From Rapana venosa (taxonomy: Eukaryota; Mollusca; Gastropoda; Neogastropoda; Muricidae): a stretch of DNA of 64,000 nucleotides. Positions within the stretch are counted from its first letter, which is position 1. Every line of letters begins with the position of its first letter. Below are positions 54,590 through 64,000 of the stretch, piece after piece. The translations under genes and the position numbers were made by a program. Under the pieces are notes generated by a model that saw only the letters and a list, made by a program, of their open reading frames with translations, did no database searches and was not told the DNA's origin. The DNA lies in assembly GCA_028751875.1 (NCBI GenBank), contig CM054154.1, positions 57,388,600 to 57,452,599 on the forward strand, written 5' to 3'.

Positions 54590-57500
54590 CACACACCCTG
54601 GCAGGGCAATAGAATCTGGCTGTTGAAGGCAGGGAGAAACTATGAGATGAGGCAGGAGAGGAAAATCTTAGGTTTGAAATAAATATGTCTTGAGACTGGA
54701 TTTAAAAGTGTCATAAGAAGGCTTTTGGCGGAGAGAGAGAGAGAGGGAGATCATTCCACATCAATGGACCAGAAATTGAGAAAGAGCGACGGCGATGGTG
54801 GATTGGTTGAATCTAGGTATTCGTAAGGACAAGGTATCTGCAGCAGAGCGGAGAGAACGAGAAGGAGTGTACAAGTGAAGACATTCACAGAGGTAGGCGG
54901 GTGCGGTTTTGTGGAGACATTTGTAACAGAGGGTACTGATCTTATAGTTTACTCTCTGTGGCACAGGCAGTCAGTGGAGAGATCGCAAGAGAGGGGTAAT
55001 ATGCTCAGATGTTTTTCTTTTTGAGGATTAGACGAGCTGCAGAATTTTGTATACGTTGAAGGGATTGGATTGATGATGCTGGCAGACCAGCCAACAGAGA
55101 ATTGCAATAGTCCAGACGAAAGAATGAGAGACGCAACAAGTTTGGATGTTGCATCTGTGGACAGGTACTTTCGAATTGCACTAATACGCCGTAATTGATA
55201 GTAGCAGGACTGGCAGGTCTGGATGATGAATTTTTGCATAGAGAGTGTGTTGTCAATAATGACCCCTAGATACTTCACAGCAGTGGATAAAGGGACTGAT
55301 GCATTGCCAAGTTGTATTGAAGCTGTTGTGATGGAAGAGAGTTTGTGTTTGGTCCCTACAAGCATGGGTTCCGTTTTATCTGCATTTAGCTGTAATTTGT
55401 TCTGTATCATCCAATTTGGATATCTTGAAGGCAGTGGGCCATATTTGTAAAGAGAGAAGGCAGATTTTCAGGAGTGTCGCTGCTTAGAATCTGAAAGTCA
55501 TCTGAATAAAATGATGGTTGATCTGTTGGGGTTGATTAAAATGTGACGGGTGGGCGTGTAGGGGGTTTGAAAGAAACGGGGGCCAGAAAGATCCCTGGGG
55601 GAACTCCACATTCCAATCTTCCCGGGGTATTATGAATCTTGGGGTTTTACTGTGACTGTCTAGAATCGGTCGTAAGGTATAAACCCTAAACCGGGTTTAA
55701 GGGCTTTTACCGTAACACCAAATTTTTTTTGAAGACGGGAGAGAAGTAAATGTGGTAATTTGTTTTCAAAGGTTTGCAGAAAAGGCGGGGAGAGAAAGGG
55801 AAGAGGATTTTCCCTGGGTCAAAAAGAAGTAGAAGTGTTTTTAAAGGGTTTTGTGGGCAAGGGTATTTTCCCAAGTTTTTGGGGTTTGGGACGCGATAGA
55901 CGGGCTAAAAACGCAGGAAGGGGGCTTTTGGGGAGAAGGTGGTTGTTTTTTGGTTTTTTTGAACTACTTTTTTCAAGGACTTTGGGAGAAAAAAGGGGGT
56001 TGGAAAAGGTCTATGGGTTCTTCAGAATGTTGGGGTCAAGGTCATGTTTTTTTGGTAAAAGGGTGCCCTAAAAGCAGGTTTTGAGCTGAAGGAACATTTT
56101 CCAGGGGAAAAGAGATAAGTTTATTTTTCGTAATAGTGGGATAAGTTGGGGGCAGGCACTGTCCCAAAAACGAAAAGCGGGGTTTTGGGGTCAAGATCTT
56201 ATGATTTTTTTGGGCCCATTTCTTTTAGATATAGCTCGATTTCTTTCTGTTACGGGATAAAAAGAAAGGAGAAAAGTGCCGAGAATTGGGGTCGGGAACT
56301 GCAGGCTGGAAAGGGGGTCTGCCCCAAACGGAGCGAATTTTGGGCCGACTTTTCAGGAAGAATGCGAAAACCCACAAAGGAAGTTAAGAGTGGTGTGAAT
56401 AGAAGGGCAGGGGGGATTTGTCCTTCTCAGATGAAAAAGAAACTGGATGTGAGGAAAAGGATTTCTTTGGTGTGGCATAAGAACTTGAGAAGAGTAAACT
56501 TTTTTTTTGGGCTAATAAATTAAAGGGTTTTAAAAATTTTTGTTGATTTGTTTATGAAAAATGCTTTTTGGTTTTTTTCCCAGTTTTTGTTTTTCCCGGC
56601 CTTTTGCCATTTAAAGTTTGCCGGCGTTTACGTTTTTGCGGCCAGGATGTCACGGTTGTCCCATGGTGCACAGGCCTACCCTGCAGGCGATGTTCAGTAG
56701 GGGAAGCATGCTAATCAAGGAGTTTGGGGGGGGGACGGAAATTTTTTTAAAAGGGCTTAGAAAGGGGCAGAATGGGCAGGGGTTTTTTGATAGGCGTTTA
56801 AAAGCTTGGAAAGGGAAAATTTGAATTTCAATGGCCTTGGGGGTTGCGAAAGGGTAATGCACTTTTTGTTTCTGGGTAGGCTTTGCAATGTTGAGAAAAA
56901 AAAGAAAGAAAAGGAAAAGATCGGAGAGCGTTTGTGTGACAGATACAGACTGAGTGTGACTAGACCTTTGTGAAAAATCGGTAAAAAAAGCCGTCTAAAA
57001 TGTGGCCTGGGTCTGTGTTTTGGGGGCGTTTACCGCGGGGGAAAAAGGAAAGGGTTTTTACAAAGAAAGAGAAAGGGCACTTGCCTTTAGGAGATGACTG
57101 GCTGGGGAAGTGGTTTGTTTTTTTTTTAAAGGGTTTTCCCCCAAAAATTTATAAGTTTTTTTTTGGGGAGAGGCTGTTTAAAGGTCAAGGAGGGGACTGA
57201 AATCTTTGGGGGAAAAATGAAGTTTTCAAAATTTTTTCTACGGGGTTGGGGGGCGGATGGTAAAGGCAACAGAAAATAAAGAAGGGTGGCCCGGTTTAAG
57301 GGGAGGTTGGTTCACAGTCTTCGAAAAAATTTGGGTGGAAAAGGAAAGGGGGTGAAGATAGACAGGCTGGGTGCAGAGGGGTCTTTTTAGATGATGGCAA
57401 TTTCCACCTTCCCTGGGGATTTGGGGGAAGAAGAGTTTTGTAGCCCGGTTTGGGTTTAGCTGTTTTTTCTTTGGTTTTATGGCCTTGTGGGTTTTTAAAC

Positions 57501-57900
57501 CCGTTTCTTAAGAAAGTTTGATCTATGTTGGTTTCAGGGAAAAAAAATAGAAAAGGGAAATTCAGCTTTTAAACAGGGAGACAGATTGCCGTTTAGTAGA
57601 CACATATGGAGAAGGATTGAGGGAGGGAGAAAAGGTTGGAGAAAACGTGGTGAAATGACTCTACTCCTTTTAGGGAAAAAGAAAAGAGGGTGTTGGGGAG
57701 ATGTGTACAGTGGGGAGCAGATTTGGTTTTGGGTTGTGGTCAGGTTTTGGAAAAAAGGTGAAAGAAAATGGGCAGTTTTTGGGGGGGGTTTTTTGAGTCT
57801 ATGCAGAAACATGACACTCGTTAGGGTATTTGGGTTTATATGTGTCTATTCCAAACGGAGATATATATCTTCTTTCAAAAAGCAAAAGACTTCACAGAGT
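54344..57900 (-). mobile_element. L2-like LINE, near full length, minus strand, inserted in LINE-C
   Basis: AAT tail 54,345-54,401, conserved 3' end (GGGCTATATCTTGC, AAAGCGC), CA repeat 54,513-54,587 and C-terminus (LRIPRFNQSTIAVALSQFLV). A 153-codon thumb ORF (54,949-55,410) has MIQNKLQLNADKTEPMLVGT, VKYLGVIIDNTLSMQKFIIQ and [20 protein letters not shown]. From 55,500 upward the palm (55,590), fingers (56,030), linker (56,640), endonuclease (57,400-57,540) and Ser/Pro-rich leader (57,540-57,870) can be followed only at DNA level because homopolymers are distorted. About 3.5 kb, comparable to the split copy at 8,918-16,778. Confidence 0.78.
54949..55410 (-). pseudogene. L2-like LINE RT thumb, 153-codon open segment
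   Basis: Thumb and post-RT region: DKTEPMLVGTKHKLSSITTA, NASVPLSTAVKYLGVIIDNT and LSTDATSKLVASLILSSGLL. The frame shifts near 55,130, where [17 protein letters not shown] continues in another frame, then [16 protein letters not shown]. Confidence 0.78.
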
Positions 57901-57949
57901 TAACAGATTAATATCAATAAAATTTAGTATGTAAAAAAAATCGCAAAAA

Positions 57950-58760
57950 AAAGTTTGTAAATAAGGGGGGGTTTTATTAAAGTAAACAGAAAATTTTTAA
58001 AAGGGATGAAATAATAAAGAATAGAATAAAAACCCCCTGGGATACCAAATGTGATGGGGAGAAATGTCGAAAAAATTACATGACATAAACTTTTTTTATG
58101 TCTGTTAAAAAAAGGAAGTTTTAAGTTTAAAGGGATCAGAGGATGGTTTTTTTAATAAACAAACTTCTTCATTAGCAGATTGTGGTTGGTAAAATCAAAA
58201 AATTTGCAAAATCTTTGAAAAGGGAAATGTAAATTCCTTTTATTCATATTAACTAAAACCCCCGGTCAATAAGTTTTTAAATGGGAGTGTGGATGAGTGA
58301 AATTTTCTCTGAAAACCCGAGTGATTTAGGTAAAACAGGGCTATTTTTGTTTTTAAAAAAGTAAGCATTTTTTAAAGTTTTTTTATCTAAAGGGTTTTTA
58401 AAGGATGATAGGGAATTTAGAGGGGCTATAATTGGGGCAGTTGGTTTGATCTGCTGATTTTAAAAGGGAAAAATTTTTTCTTGGTTTAATATATTTGGAA
58501 ATGTAATTTTTTGCTTATACAAGATTATAGTTTTAAATGTTTCGGCTTTTGTGGTGCAGCTTATTTCAAGATTTTTTCTGTTCAAACCGTTAAGTCACGA
58601 GTTGCTGTTTGGCTTAATACTTTTTTTAAAACAGGGAAAAAACTTTATTTTAAAGCTCATACATGGAATTCTTAGTTCGACATTATTGTTTAAGTTTCAA
58701 CAAAAAGTTTTTAAAATTTCAGGTCATCAGGGTTTTTGTTTTTTATGGTTTTTTATTTTA
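57950..58760 (-). mobile_element. LINE-C fragment, minus strand, upstream part, degraded
   Basis: DNA-level match to 26,850-27,480: CCCTGGGATACCA (GVPQG region, 58,037), TTTGCAAAATCTTTGAAAAG (58,203), AACCCGAGTGATTTAGG (58,314) and GGGGCTATAATTGGGGCAG (58,422, the RPI.L block). It completes the LINE-C copy whose other part is at 53,925-54,343. Confidence 0.6.
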
Positions 58761-58762
58761 TA

Positions 58763-61733
58763 AGGTCAGTCAGAAAAAAGGGGCAGGTTTAGTCAGAGAA
58801 GTTCTCTGTTAAATGTATGGATCCATGTTAAAACCCCGTACAACCTTTCGCATGTGGGGGGGGGAAACACCAATAGAAAGAAAAAAACATATGGAGACTT
58901 GGAGAGGAGATTGGCGCCACCAAGGAATATCCTAAACCCACAGAAAAAAACATGAGAGACAAATACAAAGCCAATATGATACCGGATCGGTTGAGGCCCA
59001 GGTTACCAACGACCGCACTTTCCATTGATCAACACCAGGGTAGAAGTGACAAGTCAGCTACTGGAGTTGAAACATTGCTTAAGCTCCCTAGAGAATAGAT
59101 CACCATTGGAACATGGAACGTCCGTACACTCTACCAGTGCGGAAAAATCAGAGAACTAGAGTATGAGCTTAGCCCTATAAATGGGACATTATTGGACTAG
59201 AAGAAGTGAGATGGACAGGATTTGGTGAGACAATGACTAAAGAAGGCAACAAGATCTGGTACAGTGGTCAAGAGAAACATCACCAACATGGAGTGGCATT
59301 TATTGTCAGAAAGGAAGTAGTGGGGTGCATTATCAGCTGTACACCAGCTACCACAGGATTATCAGCACCTGGGTGTCGGCCAAGCCCAAAAAACATTCAC
59401 CATCATAAAAATCTATGCCCATCATTGACCATGCAGATGAAGAAATAGAAGAATTTATGAAAAAACTAGAAGAGACCATTATGAAGATACCCAAGAAAGA
59501 CATCATCACCCATTCAAAGGGATTTTAATGCCAAAGTAGGTCCTGACTCTTACAACTAATCGGCCAGAACAGTTGGTCATTTTGGAACTGGGGGAGACTA
59601 ACAACAGGGTACTACGTCTGCTGGAGTTTCCCTGCACCCACAGACTTACCATTGCCAATCCCCCTCTATCCCCCAAGCAGTCAAGGAGGACAACCTGGCA
59701 TGCGCCAAAACGGCAAGATCCATAACCAAATAGATTTCATTTAACACCACGGTGTCTAAAACCCACAGCATCAACAGAGCCAGAACAAGAACATACCCTG
59801 GAGCTGACATAGGCAGCGACCACGACCTTGTGCTGCTGGTATTCAAAATGAAGCTGAAAAAAAAATGAACACCTCAAACCCACGTATCAAATATGACGTG
59901 GACAAATGAAGTTTCCAGATGTCGGGGAGATCTTCAAGCTAAGCTTGGCGGACGCTTTGCGGCATTAACCCTCCTGGACAATGACATCATGACCTCACCA
60001 ACAACTTTAATGGGGCAGTCCGAGAACAGCAGAGAGGTACTCGGTCGTCAGAGGAATAAACACCCGCCATGGACTACCAATGACATCTTGGACCTCTGCG
60101 ATACAAGAAGAAACACTGAAACAAACCCGGTCTTCCAACCCTAAAGAATACCGGGAGGCCAACAATCTTTGTGAAGAAGTCATTGTTAAAGGCCAGAGAG
60201 AAGTGGATCAGTGATCAATGTGATGAGATCGAAAAAAGCATAAAAGTGGCAAAAGTAAAAAGGCATACGACACCCTGAAGAAACTCACAAAACCACTTCA
60301 AACCAAATCATGTCATTGAAGACAGCTTCGGAAACCTCACAGAAAGCACAGCTGCATTGAACAGGTGGTCTGAGTATTGTCAAGAACTATACAACTACGC
60401 AATCCAATTTGACAAGAGCATAATAGAAGAGGAAGCAGCAACATCAAGAGTACCCTCGCCATTACCTATACTGAGGGAAGAAGTGGAAGAAGCCATCCGC
60501 AGTTTACCAGTAGGAAAGTCGCCAGGAGCAGACAACATACCAGCAGAGCTGCTTAAGCATGGTGGTGAAACAGTTATCACACATGTTACAGCTATCTGTC
60601 AGAAAATTTGGGAGACAAAACAGTGGCCAACAGAATGGACACAATCACTCATCATACCTCTGCCCAAGAATGGGAATTTACGCCAATGCTAAAACTATAG
60701 AACAATCAGCCTCATCAGCCATGCTAGCAAGATCATGCTCAAAGTTATTTTGAATCGACTAAAGAAGGAGGCAGAAGAACAAATTGCAGAGGAACAAGCT
60801 GGGTTTAGGGCAGGCAGGAGCACAATCGAACAGATTTTTAACTGCCACATCCTGATGGAAAAACATCTTCAAAATCAGAGAGACCTGTTCCCCAACTTCA
60901 TCGACTTCAAAAGGCTTTTGATAAAGTATGGCACGAAGGCCGTGGCAGTCCTCGAATGTTTGGCATTGAAGAAGGACTAGTGCAAACCATTCAAGCACTT
61001 TACAACACTGCAAGCAGTGCAGTCCTTCTAAACAATCAGGTCGGAGACTACTTTAAACCACAGTTGGGGTCCGACAAGGATGCCTGTTATCTCCAGTCCT
61101 GTTTAAATCTGTTCTTGGAAAACATTATGAGAGAGACCCTCCAGACTTTCCCCTCTACTATCTCCATTGGCGGCAGACCCTCAACAACTTGCGGTTTGCC
61201 GTGACATTGACCTCATGGGCGGAAGTAACACAGAGCTGGGAAGATTTACGACCAGACTTGAGAATAGAGCTGGAGCATATGGGATTGAGGTGAGCTCAGA
61301 GAAAAGTAAAGTACTTGTGAACAGCATGAGCAACGCAACAGCTAAAATTTACATGAACGGCCACTAACTGGAGGAGGTAGACCTTTTTAAAAACCTTGCG
61401 CTACACCTAAAACGGGCGATCGGCGACAGAAAACAAAGTCAGACTAGCCATGGCAACATCTTTCATGACAAACTCCACCACCATATGGAAAAGTGAAGAA
61501 TCAGTTTCCCAATCAAACTAAAGCCCCTTTCAAAGCCCTAATTCAGACTATCCTGCTGTATGGAAGTGAAACCTGGACATTGACTGCTGAAACAGCAAAG
61601 CGAATCCAGTCATTTGAAACAAAATGCCATAGAAAACTCCTGGGCATATCCTGGAGAGAACGAAAGACCAATGAATTTGTAAAGAGCCAAATAACACGGC
61701 TGGCAGGTCCACATGAACTCCTTCTCACCATAC
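58763..61733 (+). mobile_element. RTE-A copy 3, 5'-complete, 3'-interrupted
   Basis: Starts with the same leader as position 217. The endonuclease has TWNVRTLYQCGKIRE (59,130) and RWTGFGETMTKEGNKIWYSG (59,209). The RT is scattered over frames: EEVEEAIRSLPVGKSPGADN at 60,480, EEQAGFRAGRSTIEQIFNCH at 60,785, a damaged FDKVWHEG near 60,915 and LVQTIQALYNTASSAVLLNN at 60,978. The catalytic block is frameshifted near 61,197. The C-terminal ETWTLTAETAKRIQSFETKC and ITRLAGPHELLLTI end at 61,733, where a different repeat takes over. There are more breaks than in copy 1 and many are single-base. Confidence 0.85.
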
Positions 61734-61876
61734 TTACTTACTTAGGCCCATCACTGCCCTTGGAGCATAGGCCGCCGACAATAGTCCGTCAGAGTCCTCT
61801 GTCCTGGGCTATACTCTCCAGCTGTCTCCAGGTATTATCCATTTTGGTTTTTGCCCCAAGGTCCTTGGGGGTTTTT
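61734..61876 (-). repeat. Unidentified interspersed repeat with TTAC units at its edge
   Basis: ACTTACTTACTTAGGCCCAT at the junction suggests a (TAAG)-type tail of a minus-strand retroposon inserted in RTE-A. The rest (about 125 bp before the gap) has no coding motif. The family cannot be named from this piece. Confidence 0.4.
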
Positions 61877-62376
61877 NNNNNNNNNNNNNNNNNNNNNNNN
61901 NNNNNNNNNNNNNNNNNNNNNNNNNNNNNNNNNNNNNNNNNNNNNNNNNNNNNNNNNNNNNNNNNNNNNNNNNNNNNNNNNNNNNNNNNNNNNNNNNNNN
62001 NNNNNNNNNNNNNNNNNNNNNNNNNNNNNNNNNNNNNNNNNNNNNNNNNNNNNNNNNNNNNNNNNNNNNNNNNNNNNNNNNNNNNNNNNNNNNNNNNNNN
62101 NNNNNNNNNNNNNNNNNNNNNNNNNNNNNNNNNNNNNNNNNNNNNNNNNNNNNNNNNNNNNNNNNNNNNNNNNNNNNNNNNNNNNNNNNNNNNNNNNNNN
62201 NNNNNNNNNNNNNNNNNNNNNNNNNNNNNNNNNNNNNNNNNNNNNNNNNNNNNNNNNNNNNNNNNNNNNNNNNNNNNNNNNNNNNNNNNNNNNNNNNNNN
62301 NNNNNNNNNNNNNNNNNNNNNNNNNNNNNNNNNNNNNNNNNNNNNNNNNNNNNNNNNNNNNNNNNNNNNNNNNNNN
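61877..62376. other. Assembly gap (500 N)
   Basis: Exactly 500 undetermined bases, a conventional placeholder, so the true gap size is probably unknown. ORFs spanning it are meaningless. Confidence 0.99.
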
Positions 62377-63284
62377 AACTTGAGCGGTTTCTGGATGTGT
62401 CTTTAAATTTAGATGATAAACGAGTTTCTGTGATCATTTCCAATCCTCGTTCCGTTTGTCTTGGGTTCACCTAACTTTGAACAGAAAAAGGGGGGTTGTT
62501 ATTTTTTTGTTTGAAAATCCCACCAATTCCAAGACACAGGATATTTCAAACGTTTTTTTGGGGAGATTTTCCCTGCCATTTCTTTGGCAGCGCATAACGC
62601 AAGTATTTTTTTAACATACCACTTCTGTGTAATGAGCTTCGGCCTGGAAAAGACGCATGGCTGCATTTCTAAAATGTGGGACACTTTTTGGGTCCTCACA
62701 AACACTCCCGTCATGCTGACAGAGACATTGAACTTTTTCTTGGCCTGCCCTGGTTATCATCGTCGACCTGTTGGAAACCATAACCCGGACAGAGGGGACA
62801 GGGTTGTATGCTGTCTGTCTGTCGTCTTTGCTGTCTCTGTCTGTCTGAAAATGTCTTTCTGTCTCTCTCTCTCTTCTCTCCTCTGCCCAAAAAAAACCAT
62901 AAGGATCAAACATGTCCGAAAACCCCCTTTGGTTTTTAAAAAGGGGAAACTAGAAGAAGATGCTACTTAGGATTTCTTAAAAAACAAAATATTATGAGGG
63001 CAAAAAAATTAAAAATGCCAAAAATTCAAAAAAAACGGCAGAAAAAAAGGAAATATTTCCAAGATTACTTTCATCCAAAAAAAATTAAAAGACTGTAGGG
63101 AAAGGCAATAAAAAAAAAAACAAATAATCATTGTCTTCCAAATTAAACGTAATTAAAGATATTTCGCTGAAAAAAAACAATCACTTCATTAATTTTTTCT
63201 TGAAAAACATAATTTTAACAATGAAAAAAGGGTAATTCCCAAATAAAAAAAACTTCCCAAGGGTTTATTCCCCAATCCTTTCAT
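62377..63284. other. No recognisable gene; short CTGT/CT repeat at 62,810-62,880
   Basis: Sequence after the gap, A-rich beyond 62,965, with homopolymer distortion. A minus-strand stretch (62,611-62,760) carrying CLCQHDGSVCEDPKSVPHFR might be part of an element, but I cannot identify it. Confidence 0.45.
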
Positions 63285-64000
63285 ATCTTTTTCGAGGTCA
63301 CGATTACTGACTCACCTAAAACAATCAAGTACGCGGTTTTGAAAATAGTGCAGAATACTGAAACTCTCAGCTCCAGTTATTAAGAACCGACACATTCTAA
63401 AACCCTTTTGTCTTTATAAAACTTTTTCCCCCAACCCTTCAAAACTGAAAAGGTGATTCCGACCACAAGTCTGGAGACCTTCTGACCCCCTAAAATTATG
63501 GCCCCAATCTTATTTTATTTCCCTTTAAAAACCCTTTGGGAAAAACATATGAAAAAAACACAAAATCCTCATATAGATTTTAAACAATTTTTATTCCCCC
63601 CAAATCTTGGATTTGAAAAAATCACTCGTGCCATACGCATTAACTTTTTGTAGACAATTGGCTCTAACTTAAGACAATAATTTTGGGATATTATTTGAGT
63701 TTCAAAAAACATTTGAAAATTGACCGAAACTTCCATTAAAAGCAAAACTTATTAACCCTCAAAACTTTTAACTTTTTGTTCTTATTTCCCAAAAGGCAAC
63801 AATTTGTTTCATAGCATCCACACCCCACAAAAAAACCCATTCATTATGGATACCAAGGACCTTTGGGACCAATTCTCTTTTATTTACATAAAAACCTTCC
63901 TTCCTATCAAACAAAATGCGAATTTTTTGCTGACGAACACCATACATACAAGCCATACTGACATTAACCCTTGCAAAGACATTGCAAAATAGCACTATGA
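63285..64000 (+). mobile_element. LINE-C, plus strand, RT region, degraded, runs off the window
   Basis: DNA-level match to the reverse complement of 26,880-27,560: AATACTGAAACTCTCAGCTC (63,353), AAGGTGATTCCGACCACAAG (63,451), ATCACTCGTGCCATA (63,620) and CCCATTCATTATGGATACCA (63,836, the GVPQG region). It ends in the ADD-to-thumb interval. The minus-strand ORF at 63,768-63,995 is a shadow. Confidence 0.68.

Noticed and set aside
61493..62474. ORFs spanning the N gap
   Set aside because: Undetermined bases read through as unknown residues; not evidence of coding.

Overview
This is repeat-dense eukaryotic DNA. I found no protein-coding host gene, rRNA or functional tRNA that I can defend. The element mix (RTE, L2/CR1, Rex1-like, I/Nimb-like, Jockey-like LINEs, DIRS-like tyrosine-recombinase elements, a Gypsy-type LTR element with a SCAN-like Gag, tRNA-derived SINEs) and the long ATGT/CATA, GA and CA microsatellites suggest a mollusc, probably a marine gastropod. 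That assignment is inference from repeat style, not from a marker gene.

Layout. 0.2-3.5 kb: a full-length but frameshifted RTE LINE ('RTE-A'). 3.5-5.6 kb: quiet sequence with microsatellites and LINE 3' ends. 5.6-8.1 kb: an L2-like LINE on the minus strand. 8.5-16.8 kb: a nest. A plus-strand L2-like LINE is split by a solo LTR, which itself carries a second RTE ('RTE-B'), and further downstream by an ~870 bp composite SINE. 16.8-19.6 kb: a second RTE-A copy, microsatellites, a 42-bp minisatellite and a second composite SINE. 20.4-21.3 kb: an L2 fragment. 22.2-24.2 kb: a TA-flanked terminal-inverted-repeat DNA transposon. 24.3-25.1 kb: a LINE/SINE 3' end and a SINE combining tRNA-like and 5S rRNA-like promoter parts. 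26-29 kb: a minus-strand CR1-group LINE ('LINE-C'). 29.7-33.4 kb: a Rex1-like LINE. 33.7-39.7 kb: a Gypsy-like LTR element (5' LTR interrupted by L2-type LINEs, then a broken Gag with an expanded 54-bp coding repeat). 42.2-46.2 kb: Rex1-like, DIRS-like, RTE and I/Nimb-like fragments. 46.2-58.8 kb: more RTE, L2, Jockey, DIRS, SINE and LINE-C remnants in sequence that looks poorly polished. 58.8-61.7 kb: a third RTE-A copy. 61,877-62,376: a 500-N gap. 63.3-64 kb: LINE-C again, on the plus strand.

No genes here act together as a cellular pathway. The window records successive retrotransposon insertions. The clearest order is L2 first, then the LTR element and the composite SINE into it, then RTE-B into the LTR. 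Almost all ORFs are frameshifted or interrupted. From about 46.2 kb onward, homopolymer inflation means many breaks may be sequencing errors rather than real mutations. The items most worth a second look are the tRNA/5S chimeric SINE, the composite SINE with two target-duplication-supported copies, the TIR transposon with OTU-like and zinc-finger pieces, and the Gag with a coding minisatellite.
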